64,000 nucleotides of DNA, taken from the NCBI GenBank assembly GCA_004380135.1, contig QXCR01000007.1:124001-188000 (forward strand), given 5' to 3'. Shown here piece after piece: positions 34,106-45,733 of the stretch (position 1 is its first letter; each line of letters starts with the position of its first letter). The stretch comes from Stemphylium vesicarium. Taxonomy: Eukaryota > Ascomycota > Dothideomycetes > Pleosporales > Pleosporaceae. The position numbers were made by a program, and so were the translations under genes. The notes below the pieces were generated by a model. That model was not told the DNA's origin and did no database searches. It worked only from the letters and a program-made list of their open reading frames with translations.

Positions 34106-36042
34106 TGTGTCGGGAGCAAGTGGTGTGGATGGGCGGGTGGTGAGAAGGCGGGCTGGTGTTACTGCAGTTGTCAAGAGACGTGTTTGCTAGCACGTGAAAG
34201 ACTGTGATGTGGGTGGGGGGTGACGTGACAGGCGATGCTCGGAAGCTATTCGGGCAGAAGGTGGATGTGCGAAAAAAGCAGACAGGCGGGGGCTGAGCGA
34301 ATATGTAGAAGAGCAGCGCAAGATGGCCTCGTCGGAAAGGGCAGTCAGGCGTGGTGGGGTGCGTTGTCCTGGTGAACGGACGGAACAGTATGACGTAGGC
34401 GGTACCTTACTTCACCACCCCGCACGCCTACATGGGTTTTGGAAATGCAGGTGCGGCAAGGCTATAATCCCGCCAGGCGACTACAGCTGAGCTTACCGCG
34501 GTTGTCTTATGCGCGGCAGCCATGCCATGCATGCCTGACAAGAGGCGGATACGTCCGAGCCAGTCGCAAGGTATCGCGCTATGAGGCCGATCCCAAGGGC
34601 TAGATGGGGAACATGATTGAACACCGGGGCTTGCCAGGCCCAGCAAGAGAAGCGAACAATGCTCGTATCCACCCTACGCTATTAATATATTGGGCATCGT
34701 AGGGCATCACACTCAACACCATGGTCGCTTATCGCGAGAGAGTCAATCATGACAGGTGGGTATCAAGCTTTTCTCACCCCGACAACTACATTCGAAGAGT
34801 GGGGCGCACATGCGGGATCGATCGCAACTATTGCAGATTGAGTTTATCACATTTGGATTATGCTATACGCCATTTACGTATCGACCTTCTCTAACTTTCA
34901 TCTACTGGACGCCAGATAAAGCAAGCATGGCTATCACGGCATCTAGCGTGCGTAAGGCTACTGTGCATGACCTCTACCTTCAATGACTCCCGCAAGGCAA
35001 TGGTGCACGAAAAAAACCTGAAAGAGTTGCCACACAAGCAGCTGTCTACATCAGGTTTTCACGCACGGCAAACTACTGCAAGTCACCAATTAGCAGGGCT
35101 TCTCGGGATGTTCCATCAACACCAATCGCAGTAGCAAGCTTCAGACTTTGCCTTGGAGCTTCATGCCCAACCAAGAAATCGCTCTCGCGATAGTGTACAT
35201 CTGGCTGAGACTCAGACTACCAGAAGTGGTCCAGAGGACCCTCATCCCTAGCTATAGCGCGAAAAAAAATCATGACTGCACACATACAAAAAGAGACTGA
35301 GACGACTTGCAGCCTCAAACGCGTCGCGCGCGTGACAAAGAAATGTCCCTGCTTTCAGGTCATCACCGCATCATGGAAGCCGCGAGAAGCGGCCCTCGTG
35401 ATGATGGTTTTAGAAGAGGATGGCTCGTTCTGGGCCAGTTATCCGAGTTGCCAGCTGAGTAGGAAGTGTCGAGCTGGCAATTGATACGAGTCAAAGGCCG
35501 TTGATGAAGAAGAAGAGAAGTCGGGGGCGCGCGCAGCGAAGAGATTATCGAGCTCGGTAGATGACTAAGCCAGTATCCTTGCCGCGGAAGGCGCGCGCCT
35601 GAGCTGCAAGTGCCAACCTCTCAAACGTTTTCTCAGTACGCACCACTATTCGGCATTGCATACTACACATCCCACCCACGCACAACTTTCCTGTACAATC
35701 GCCCTTCCCCACATCCTTCTGTAGCATTATACCGCCAATACGCCCGTACAGTCTTCGCCTTGCACCACTACAAAAAGTACCGCATACTACACCCCGCATA
35801 TCTACGACGCACATTGGCCCTTGGCCCGCCGGCTTGTCTACCATTTGTTCCCACATCTCGCCCACCCGACTTTGGATACTGTAACCTTCTTCTTTTGTAT
35901 TATTTACTCACTTGCCGCCGCTGCCAATGGATAACAGGGAGAACCTCTGGACTCGGCGTTCCAAGTACGCTCGCCCGTCCCCGCACCCTCGCTTTCAACC
36001 CAACTAACAGCACCCAACAGCACCAGCAAACTCTCCCTCTCC
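34106..36042. promoter_or_regulatory. Divergent intergenic region, 1.9 kb
   Basis: Lies between phosphatase inhibitor 2 (minus) and the eIF4E-like gene (plus). A plus-strand frame at 35610-36074 overlaps the eIF4E start in another frame and is CT-rich leader-like. I see no supported gene; the long spacing may hold regulatory DNA or a non-coding transcript. Confidence 0.5.
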
Positions 36043-37041
36043 ATGTCGCATTCCGAAAACAACGAAAAGTCTGAACCCCACCAACGTACCGTCTCTGCAA
36101 CCAAGCGCTTTGGTGGCGACTCGTCCCACGGCGGCCGAAACCCTTTCAACGCCATCTCGCCATTGACCCCCGGCGGACTTGCGTCGCCCACCACTGGGGG
36201 CTCTTCTGCCTTTGGCCTCGGCTCGGGCGCATTCGCTTCCTTTGGCTCTGCGGCCAAGACGCCCAAGACACCAGGCACAGCCTTCGACTTCAAAGCCGCC
36301 GCCATGTCATCTCCAACGCCCACAACACCGTCTGAAAAGAAGGATAGACCCGTGAGCAAGGTGGTGAACAGCATACGCAATGAGTCTATATCTACACCAT
36401 CAATACCAGAAAACGCGGCGAGTCTGTCTGCGCCGCCAGATTTCAACGCGCCGTGGCCGCTCAAGTACACTTGGGCAGTATGGTACCGTCCACCTACGGC
36501 TAAGAACGTCGACTATGAAAAGTCGATTGTTCCACTTTGCAAATTTAGTACTGCCCAAGAGTTTTGGAGAGTCTTCTCGCACCTCAAGCGGCCATCGAGT
36601 TTACCTTCCGTGTCCGACTACCACGTTTTCAAGCAAGGCATACGGCCGGTATGGGAGGATGATGAGAATAAGCGGGGCGGCAAATGGATCATGCGCTTGA
36701 AAAAGGGCGTGGCTGACCGTTACTGGGAGGATCTTTTGCTTGCGCTTGTCGGCGATCAGTTCTTAGATGCTGGCGATGAATTTTGTGGCTTTGTTCTGAG
36801 TGTTCGAAGCGGCGAGGACGTCTTCAGCATTTGGACCAAGAGCGACGGCGTGAAGAATGTCAAGATCCGGGACACGATCAGGCGGGTCCTCAAGTTACCG
36901 GAGGGTACCAACATCGTCTGGCGGAGTCACGACGACAGCATTGCACAGCGTTCAGCGATTGATCAAGCACGCCATGAGAAGAACCTCATGGAGAAGCGGA
37001 GGGTAACGTCTACGGAAGAAAAACCACCAGCTGGCTCATAG
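36043..37041 (+). CDS. eIF4E family cap-binding protein, class II (4EHP-like)
   Basis: mRNA 5'-cap binding protein of the eIF4E superfamily. It is intronless with 332 residues, of which the first about 135 are a Ser/Pro/Thr/Gly-rich disordered extension (NPFNAISPLTPGG, PTTGGSSAFGLGSGAF, TPKTPGTAF). The cap-binding core starts at PLKYTWAVWYRPP. The position of the second cap-stacking Trp of canonical eIF4E is Tyr (DYEKSI), while the first (YTW) and third (PVWEDDENKRGGKW) are kept. That pattern, with WRVFSHLKRPSSL and the IRDTIRRVLKLPEGTNI end, fits class II (4EHP/eIF4E2), which usually represses translation. Start context is good and CT-rich leader precedes it. Confidence 0.9.
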   Translation: MSHSENNEKSEPHQRTVSATKRFGGDSSHGGRNPFNAISPLTPGGLASPTTGGSSAFGLGSGAFASFGSAAKTPKTPGTAFDFKAAAMSSPTPTTPSEKKDRPVSKVVNSIRNESISTPSIPENAASLSAPPDFNAPWPLKYTWAVWYRPPTAKNVDYEKSIVPLCKFSTAQEFWRVFSHLKRPSSLPSVSDYHVFKQGIRPVWEDDENKRGGKWIMRLKKGVADRYWEDLLLALVGDQFLDAGDEFCGFVLSVRSGEDVFSIWTKSDGVKNVKIRDTIRRVLKLPEGTNIVWRSHDDSIAQRSAIDQARHEKNLMEKRRVTSTEEKPPAGS

Positions 37042-37826
37042 AATCTGCCTCCGCTAGGTTACCGAGCCAATGGCTTGTTATCAGGCTCCACGCTTTGGTC
37101 ATATGCTCCAAAACAACCTTGTTTTCGCAGAAACACCAACGATCTGAGGACCCGCGGAGGCCTTTAGGGCTCTAGGCACAATCAGCGAGGGCCGCTGAGA
37201 GGCATGCCACATGTAGCTGAGCGCCTGGACACCACGGGTGCACTTGCAGGTTAGGGACCTGGACGAATGGATCAGCGGTTTGCTGTTCCGTTCACAGCAG
37301 CCGACGCCTAGTGCGATGAAGATTGTCGCAACATAGGCGATATTGCATACCTCTGGCCAGCTTAGCCCCGAAGCTAGTATTGACACAGATGCATGTCGTA
37401 TACACAGCTGCTATGAAATATAATACTACTATGCAGCGCACATGAGTGGTGCGCTCTGGTTGTCTGCTCCCACGCGAATGATTGCCCGAATGAACAAGTG
37501 AACGAACTCGCACTCTGCATGCTTGTCACAATCTCCACGCGTCCAGAATGGGACCACAATCCTGTAATTCGCAAGCTAGGAAAATGCGACGCGCAGTATA
37601 GTCGCCATGTCTTCATGCTCCAGTCTACATTCTGCGTATTGCCGGCGCCTACGTCAAGGCATGGCGCACGGACGTCATCGCAGACACACTCTCTGGCGCA
37701 ACTTCACCTCCACATGCCCCACGGTGCGCGCATGCGCTTTGTGCGTTTTTCGCGCACATTTCGAAGCCGCCCGTAATCACCGGAGAATGCCAGCCACCAC
37801 TGCCTCGTCACCGCAATGCGACACCA
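37042..37826. promoter_or_regulatory. Intergenic, 0.8 kb
   Basis: Between two plus-strand genes. No supported gene; the right half is promoter and leader of the Ulp2-type protease. Confidence 0.5.
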
Positions 37827-40800
37827 ATGTTCTCTAACTTGTTCAGCGGCATTCGAGCTGCTGCTGTAGGCCTCACGAACCCAAACGTACGCGCGCTTTT
37901 CTTTGGAAACCAGTCGACTGCCTGGTATTCTTTCGCTACCGTCTTTACCACGCTCCGAAACTGCCGCTACTTCCAGCTAACGCCATGTCGCTACAGGCAA
38001 ACGATGCCGTCGCCCAATCGCCGAAACGCGACCCGCCTCCACTTCCCTTGTCTAGGGATTCACCGCCCGCCTCAAAGTCCACGCCCACTGTCATAGACCT
38101 GTCCTCGCCTACGAAACCGTCAAGAAGAAACCGGAACGACGAGCGGAGGTCCGAGATAGCCCACTCACGCCCAACCAAGCGTCGTGCAAGCGACGACGAG
38201 AAGCGATTAGTCGGTGATTACGAGTACAATACCACCATACACGCGGTCTGCAAAAGGGAAAACTAACAGTCCGGCAGCATACCAGCGGATGCGGTCCATG
38301 TTCCCCATCCGTCAAGTTGGATGAGTGGGCCGAGGAAAATGTACACAAAGGTATGGCCTCAGACAACCGCGCATTCAGCACTGAATACTGACATCTTGAA
38401 GCCGGGTTCGAGCAAGGGATATAAGCCCATAGATACTTTCAAAAACGAAGTCGCCGTAACGGGCCGGAAACCTACGACTTATGGGAAGCACCCACGACCT
38501 CGCCCTCTGCCGTCACTGATAGGCCACGTGCAAGGTCCCGGCCAGGCAGCCTATTCCGACTTTCAACGAAGCAAAGCGTCCACAACACCAACTCGCCGTG
38601 CGCCGTCGCGGGGCGAACAGGATTCATGGGCTGGCGGAACCTTGTCAGCAAAGCGAAGGAAGACTGAGCATGTCATAAACCTGGAGGAGGATGACGACGA
38701 TGAAGTGTTGGAGGTGGTCCGGTCGGTCATGTCTATGCCTGCTGAGACGTCCCATGGCAAACCTCTATCGGCCAGATCCTCGCAATCGCGACTGAGCGTT
38801 GGGAGTGAAAGCACTGTAGCCGACTTCAGGCCGTGCCCAACTACGAGCGAGTTCCGAGAAGTCGACGAGCTCCTCAAGCCCTCTCAGAAAAAGCCGAGAA
38901 GACCGAGCTCAAGCAGACGTCAAGGCGCCCGACCAAATTCCCCTTTCGCTAGCGGTTCCATGTCTTCCGCGCATCAATTTGTGTTGCGAGATTTTCAGCA
39001 AGGCGAGGACAATCATAGTCCCAAGCAACGCGAGCAAAAAGCACACCAAGCGCACCCGGTAACATCTAGGCACTTCCCTAAAGCTCGAATCAACGAGTCG
39101 ACCACGGAGGAGACACGGCGCAGCCGACCCAGTACCAGTGACAGCACGGATCTCCGCACCCAGCACCGACCAACACCCAAGCGAGCAGATCTGGTCGAGG
39201 ACAGCGACAGCACTGATGAGCTTGCAATTTCGCCTTCCACAAAGCAAAAAGCATCACGGTCGAGGGAAAAAAAGGCCGCGGGCATTCTTGTCAAACAGGC
39301 TGGGTGTGGCAGAGACGGTGACATTGCCTGGCCACTTTCTTTCGCAAGGTCGCATGTTTATGAGGGGTCCAGCTCTAGAGCAGAGGACGGCCATGACAGC
39401 CTGATTCTGCGATGTGAATCAGCAGGCTTGCGTGTGCAGGCGTACGGCGCAGAAGGCTTTGTCACGAAAATGTTGATTCCAGCTCAGCGTATTAACAGAG
39501 TCTTTGCAGACAATACAAGTCGCATCCGCCTAGATGGCCCAAGGGATGCCCATGGCAGCATCACCGTTCTCGATCTTGAGTTTCTCAACCCGTCCGACTT
39601 TTTGACATTCCGCGACACGCATGCAGCGCCCCTAACAAGAAAAGGGCAAGTATTTGTGAAAGACGAGTAAGTATGATTAGCGCGTGTTGAGACAAGTGCT
39701 AACATCAACCCAGTGAACATATGCAGCGGCTGTTCACAGCGCCCCTGCAGCCAAAGAATGACAAAATTGGCACGTCTGAGCTTGTGACCGACGCCATAGA
39801 GGACCCGGAGGATCATCGTACCAACAACCACAAAACAACGAAGACGCAGTTGTGGGATCAGTTGAAGCACTACTCGAAAGGAGCTGAAGATGGTCCTGCG
39901 CTCAAAGCGAAGGCCATGACCGCGGCGCTGTCTCGCCCGTCCCGCTCAAGTCGATCAGCTCCCAACTACGTTGCCGACAGCCACATAATAACCGAAGTGT
40001 CGAAGTACTCAGTTGATCAGGGGCTAGGGCGGCGTTGGACCAAGTAAGAATTTCGGCGTTATCATTTGATCTCGCTAACTAGATCAAGATCTCTCGAATA
40101 TGGGGAAGGACGCCAGCGGGCCATAGTGCACTTCGACGATCTACCTCGTCTGGACGAGGAGGAGTATCTGAATGATAGCTTGATCGACTTCTACATGATG
40201 TATGTATGCACATGTCCCAGGTCCCGCAATTGCTAACGGTATGGAGTTATCTGCACAAGCAGCTGCAAGTTCCCGAGAACAAAGTGTACTTTTTCAACAC
40301 TTACTTCTTCACACGACTCACGGAAAATGCTGGTCGCAAGTCTATGGACTACAAGGCTGTCGAACGCTGGACATCCAAGGTTGACATCTTCGCTTACGAC
40401 TACATTGTTGTGCCCATCAACGAATCACAGTATGTGGACATGAAAAGATTCGAAGACACCTACTAATGGCTTCAGGTCTCATTGGTATCTGGCAATCATC
40501 TGCAATGTCTCGAATCTCAAACGCAAACCCATTCTTCAAGATTTTGATGAGCAACACGCTCCCGCGCAAGAGCAACCCGACTCTGTAGCACAGCCTGTTG
40601 CAAGTGGCGACAACAATGAGCACACAACAGCCCAGGTGACCTCGAATCCGAAATCGCCCATGACTACCGCGGATTCACAAAGTCAACATGAGGAAGACAC
40701 TAATCTTTTCGAGGATTCGCTGTCACTAGTTGATCGCGATGACACAGGGACAGAGACCGGTTCCACCACCAAGACAGATGAAGGAAAGGAATTGCCTCCT

Positions 40801-42432
40801 TTGGAAAAGACCGGACCTGAGAACACGCCACAGACCACTGCTGATGCAAAACCTCGGTCTCAAGGAGGACTCGCACAACAGACTTTAACGCTTGCAAAGA
40901 ATAAGTCTAAACGCAAGTCCACGCCAAAGAGAGACCCATGTCAGCCAGTAATTGTGGTGCTAGACTCTCTCGGTGGGTCTGCTCGAAGCGGGGCAGTTCG
41001 CGCCCTCAAAGACTGGGTAGCAGCAGAAGGCGAGAAAAAGAGAGGCATGGAAGCAGTCATCACAGAGAAAGGCTACTACCCCAAAAATACGCAGATTCCA
41101 ATGCAGGATAACTGGTCCGACTGCGGTGTCTACTTGCTGGGATACGTAGAAAAGTTCTTCCAAAATCCTGACGGATTTAAGCAAAAGCTGTTGACCGGAT
41201 CCATGTCGGCTAAGGAAGATTGGCCAGAGCTGAAGCCGTCGGAGATGAGACACAAAATACGCAAGATCATATTCGAATGCCATGACCGGCAGGAGGAGGC
41301 GAGGAAGGTCCAGAAGAAAGCAAAGAAAGAACTGGCGGTTCCTGACAAGACGCTATCGGCTCATACTACACAGAAGGCGGCTGATTCGGGCCCAATGGCT
41401 CAGTCCACTGGATGTGCCTCGCCTGGAAAGTCACCAACCCCGAAGACGGAGAATGAAAGTGAAAAGCGCCCCGCAAAGGAAGGATCACCAGCACTGGTTC
41501 ACTCACCGATACCTCTCCCAAAACCTCGACTTGGTTCACCTTTCGAGCCTCAAAATGAGCATTTGGCCTTAATCGAGCGCCCGTCTCAAGAAAGCGCACT
41601 CAAAGTTTCCGATTCACCTCCAATAGTCAGGTCTCCGATCAAGAAGGCTTCCGTCACTCCACGAGCAGATGAGAAATTTAAGCGGCGGAGTCCCGAAGTT
41701 CGTGTTCCAGGGAGAACCCCTCAGTCACACAAGTCGAGTAGTAAAGGACCCAAGAAAACCATAGGCTCACCACCGAAAGACGAGCCGACGTGTCAGAACG
41801 GCGATGTATCACGCTCGCCTAATGTGAACAAGCGCAGGAGGCAGGACGAGGACAATGTTTTGACCGGTTCGCCAAAAGCGAAAAGACAATCCGTCAAGTC
41901 GTCGCGGCAACAAAAGGCGGATGACGACTTGGAAAGCAAGGCATCATCCCCACAAAGCGGAAAAGGTAGTGCAGCGAACATGCCTATTGAAATTGAGGAT
42001 GCGCAGGAGATGCAAGTCGTGGATCCAGAGCAAGACCGCCAGCTTCACCCTAGTCTTTTCGCACATCGCAGGCCACCATCGCATTCTCCTGAACCGAAGC
42101 AGACCTCTAGTGTCTCACCGCCGTTTGAAGAGATATCAAGCTTGTCTCCCCAGGACAAGCATGGAGAGAATCGGCCACCGAGACCTTCAATCCATCGTCA
42201 GCTTGAAGCAAAGCTAGACGAAGATGATCATGCTCGACGTTCAAGAGTACCAAGCGCGAGCGCTCCAAAGCACTCGTTGACTCGTACGGAGGAAGTGGCT
42301 CGGGATCCGATGGAGGCGATATCACAATCTACCGACCGGATGCAGCTGGATGGTGTCGACGGATCGATAGTGAGAGAAACACCGGAGCCCGACCGAAGGA
42401 GCCCGGCCATACGAAAATCACGGTTCCCTTGA
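37827..42432 (+). CDS. ULP2: Ulp2-type SUMO protease (C48 cysteine peptidase)
   Basis: Deconjugates SUMO chains; Ulp2/SENP6-7 type enzymes act in the nucleus. Proposed exons are 37827-37886, 37997-38223, 38278-38350, 38402-39666, 39714-40043, 40083-40199, 40247-40429 and 40476-42432, giving 1403 residues with every splice in frame. The catalytic domain starts at YLNDSLIDFYM. It contains YFFNTYFFTRL, the catalytic His in SHWYLAII (about residue 754), Asp in VVLDSLGG (about 915) and Cys in NWSDCGVYLLGY (about 968). About 140 disordered residues are inserted between His and Asp. The flanking 600 and 430 residues are disordered and Ser/Pro/Lys-rich. Alternative start: ATG 37985, inside what I read as the first intron. 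The 51 bp intron at 38351-38401 is a multiple of three and stop-free, so it may be retained. Confidence 0.9.
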
Positions 42433-42661
42433 TTTCTAAGACAGGCTTCGGAGTGAATTGTCGGTAGACCATCTAGGTCACGTTCAGTCATGTTTCATTC
42501 ACGCTTGTTTTGACTAGATTTTTACGTTTCTTGGCATGGCGATGGCGTTTTCGACTGAATATACCAAGTAGGTTGGGGCGAGTCGCGGAGGTGGGACTGG
42601 GTTTGCTCGTTTTTTTCTTCAAGATGGGCAGGAAGCGTACAGATATCCTGGAAATGCTACA

Positions 42662-43409
42662 TCACACTGCACTCTCGAGTATCTTGTCTTGTGCTTTGTT
42701 TCCTTCACTCAGTTGCCGTGATATGTTTCCGTTTGCGCCGCGGCCTCCTGTAGGGTCATCTAAGGCTGCTACCGCATCATCGACATCTGCAATTCGTCAG
42801 CACTGCGTCTATCCACCAAGACCCCCTTTCGCTCAAGGAGGCAGGTGCACCATTAATAGAAGGCCTACCCTGAAACCCTTCGTCTGTGTCCGCAGCTTCG
42901 CGTCCAACCCACCTCTTCATCTTATCTCTGACGAATTCGGCAAAATCCCATTCCTCAGCCTCCAGTCTGTGTGCGCCTGCGATCCAGATATACGTCTCTG
43001 CTTCCACCTCATCCCCTTCTACATTATCCTCTTCCCTCTGCGACAAGTCGCCCATGCCCTCTTCTCCCTCGGTTTTCTCACCACCTTGCTGCTGCAACAC
43101 ACGCACATTTACCTTCTGCCTCTTATATTCGTCTCCCTCGAAGATATCAAGACGCCAGATATCGCCGTCCGTCAGGCCTTCAACCAGGGTGCCGCGCACA
43201 GAAGAGGTGGACGAGGAGTCGGAAACGGGCAGTATGGCGGGGTAATCTGCAGCTTTCACTTTGTGGCGGCGGTGGGTGTGGAGGATCGCGGGCCGTATGT
43301 GCAAAAGCGAGGCATGCGCGGGTGTTGGTGGGGTTTGGCTGCCCCAGATTACTCGGTGGAGGACGGGCGGGGCCATGAGGGTGCCGTAGAAGAATGCGGT
43401 GTGGGACAT
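42662..43409 (-). CDS. AIG2-like gamma-glutamylcyclotransferase-fold protein
   Basis: Small protein of the AIG2/GGCT-like fold, which in characterised members opens or cyclises gamma-glutamyl groups. Two exons (42869-43409, 42662-42786) give 221 residues. The diagnostic substrate-loop motif FFYGTLMAPPVLHRV opens the protein. VRGTLVEGLTDGDIWRLDIFEGDEY carries the expected acidic catalytic position, and YIWIAGAHRLEAEEWDFAEF closes the domain. The frame is open for 40 codons upstream of 43409 but those residues look like leader, so MSHTAFFYG is chosen as start. The second exon (DVDDAVAALDDPTGG) is preferred to reading through, because GTAGGC, GCTGAC and TTGCAG provide a full intron. A roughly 0.5 kb divergent promoter is shared with the PQ-loop gene. 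Confidence 0.85.
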
Positions 43410-43924
43410 TGTGGGTTGTTGTTCGGGCTTGTCGGTCAATTCAGGAGACTGTGTGTGTGGGCGATATGTACTCGGGCTGTTGAATTGAGTGAGACGGGAT
43501 GAGATGGGAAAAAGAGTGTATATGCTCAAGATGTACGGGTTAGAGTAAACACCAATGACGAAGGACGCGCGATAAGGCTTGTTTGTTCTTATCAGTCAGC
43601 CTTATAGCGGCCGCTAATGCACGCCAGATCGGCGGTAGATTGCGCGCTGGATCCTCCTTTTTTTCCCACTCGCTTCCTTGTCGTTGTAGTCTGTCTCCAG
43701 GCATTCCGACCGACAGACCGATCGATTGCTGACGCCCCAGGGTCTCTCTAAGGCGCGGAAAATTCACGGTTGCGAATAACGTACGTTCAACAGCAGGGGT
43801 CACAACGAAAGGTGTAAGGAATACGAGCCCGAGTATTCCGAACAGCTCCACCGCACCGTTCCGAACATACCAACAAACAACACCACGACTTCCCACCCGC
43901 ACAACTACGGCACAAACCACAAGC
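43410..43924. promoter_or_regulatory. Divergent promoter region
   Basis: About 0.5 kb between the AIG2-like gene (minus) and the PQ-loop gene (plus), so it must hold both promoters. The minus-strand open frame across 43540-43956 is antisense to exon 1 of the PQ-loop gene and is not called. Confidence 0.5.
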
Positions 43925-44839
43925 ATGTTCTTCATCAGCACAATCGTGAAGAACATAGCCCCAGTCTTGTACGCCTTTCTCCTTCCCTCCCATCTCCCAT
44001 CACAATTCTAACGCCGCCCTCCCTCCAGCATAGCAACCAGCCCCATAACCAGCTATGGCGACCAAATTTACTCGATGCACCGCGCGCGCAGCTCCGCCGG
44101 CTTCTCCCTCGACATCCCACTCATAATGCTCGTCGCCAGCATCCTAAAAGTGTACTACTGGTTCGGCGCGCACTTCAGCACCTCGCTGCTGATCCAAGCC
44201 CTACTGATGATATGCGTGCACCTCCTCCTCCTACACGTCGCGCTCACGAACCGGCCGCCACCCTCGCACCTCCCCTTCCAGCACAAAGACGTGTCGAACC
44301 GGCCCTACGACTTCTGGCAGTGGCGCGCGTCCCGCCCGTACTGGGCTTTTATAACGTATTTCACGGGCGCGCTACTGGTGTGCCATCTTGTTATAAGCAA
44401 CACGAGCGTGTTCGTGCCGTACACGGATGTCCTGGGTGCGGTCGCGCTGACGATTGAGGCGACGCTGCCGCTGCCGCAGCTGTGGGCTAATTACCAGCGC
44501 AGAGGGTGTAGGGGGTTTAGGCCGAGTGTTATTGTCAATTGGGTTATCGGTGATACGTTCAAGATGTGGTTTTTCTTTGCGAGTGCTAAAGGTGAGGTCC
44601 CGCTTGCGTTCAAGGCTTGTGGTATCTTTCAGGCTTGCTGCGATTTGGGGCTCGCGGCGCAGTATCTGGTTTGGGGAGATGGGCCCGTGGGCGTTGACGG
44701 GGTCGGCAGGGAGAAGGAGGTTAGGAGTCCGTTGCCCCCGGATGAGGGATGGAGTCAGGAGAAATTGGGACAGGTGGGTGTTGCGGGCGGGATTGAGATG
44801 AGTGACGGTCAGGCGTGGGAGAGGCCTAGGGTGGGATAG
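43925..44839 (+). CDS. PQ-loop repeat membrane protein (SLC66/Any1-like)
   Basis: Seven-helix PQ-loop protein. Related proteins (human SLC66A2/PQLC1, yeast Any1) act at Golgi and endosome membranes and influence phospholipid asymmetry. Two exons (43925-43968, 44029-44839) give 284 residues. The first PQ-loop region is SPITSYGDQIYSMHRARSSAGFS. The second is LPLPQLWANYQRRGCRGFRPS, the classical PQ-x-N-rich repeat, followed by NWVIGDTFKMWFFF. Between them lie FQHKDVSNRPYDFWQW and several hydrophobic helices. The C-terminal 45 residues are hydrophilic. The first exon (MFFISTIVKNIAPV) is needed to supply helix 1 and joins TT|C in frame. Confidence 0.88.
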
Positions 44840-45733
44840 GGTGGTGGGCGTGAAGGATTCAATGGGGAGGGATGAGATGTGGGGATGGAGAATATACACA
44901 TGGACATCAGTTATGTCGAGTAGCGTCTGTACTGCAATAATGAAAGAATTTATCAATGATTATAGCCGGGGGAGGAATATTAGTGCACGATCGTTTTTGG
45001 TAGATTCACTTCGTCCCTTGCGGCTCCTGACCAGGGACGAGCACGTCATAGTCGTGTCGCGTGACTCAGGCTCAGTACTTACATTCTCCATTCGATTGAA
45101 CTAGAGGGAAAAGGCTGGTTACTTGCTTGTCGCTTTCCACCCAACACCACAGACTCAAGCCTAGTTCAGGCTCAGTCATGGCCGACGACCCGAGCCAAAC
45201 GAGTGGGACAATAAGAAGATGGCCTGGGCTGCGGAAAAGTTGACAAAGGATGTAGAGCGGTTTTGGACGGTCGCTGGCAAGGCGAAGATGCAGTTGGAGT
45301 GGGGTCGGGAGGAGTTGGGGTCGGTTTGTGATATGGAGGATTGAGATGGTGGACGCATGTTTGTACGGTTGGAGGCATACGTGTAGCTTGGGGATGTGTG
45401 ACATCTTCCTTGTGAGCGGGGTACGAGACTAGTGACTCGAGTTTGCTCAGCTCAGGAAGATTCAAAAGAGCTGCTCAGGAATCGTGCAAGTAGTGTTCAT
45501 CGCTGCTGTTTCTTGTTGTTTGGTTCTTTTCTATAAGTGAATTCTATGTCGAGCGGCAGATTACACAATGCAGTAGGGTTGCGACAGTAACAACAAGCAG
45601 TAAAGGCGTTAAACCCAACATTTTAGACACAATTGCTAGGCAATATAACACAGTGAATGTTCGTGGGCTGCAAAGCTGTCTCTTACGAACACGAGAACTT
45701 GTTCGAATGATTTGGAGCACAGGTATATACAGT
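44840..45733. other. Intergenic, 0.9 kb, with one coding-like remnant
   Basis: Convergent region between the PQ-loop gene and the GH43 gene. Most is featureless; a short coding-like stretch at 45174-45344 is listed separately. Confidence 0.5.
45219..45344 (+). pseudogene. Coding-like fragment or tiny protein, 41 residues
   Basis: ATG at 45219 in an AAGAAGATGG context starts MAWAAEKLTKDVERFW and ends WGREELGSVCDMED. The same frame is open and coding-like upstream to about 45165 (HGRRPEPNEWDNKK) until a TAG that could also be a splice acceptor. Amphipathic, charged composition and the absence of rare-looking residues suggest real protein. No upstream exon with an ATG is evident. It could be the last exon of a small gene, a microprotein or a remnant. 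Function unknown. Confidence 0.35.

Noticed and set aside
35610..36074. 154-codon plus-strand frame before eIF4E
   Set aside because: Composition follows the CT-rich leader, and it overlaps the eIF4E start in a different frame.
42510..43502. 330-codon plus-strand frame
   Set aside because: It is antisense to the AIG2-like gene, which has clear motifs and splice sites; composition is that of a shadow frame.
43540..43956. 138-codon minus-strand frame
   Set aside because: Overlaps exon 1 of the PQ-loop gene in antisense and shows no recognisable family.
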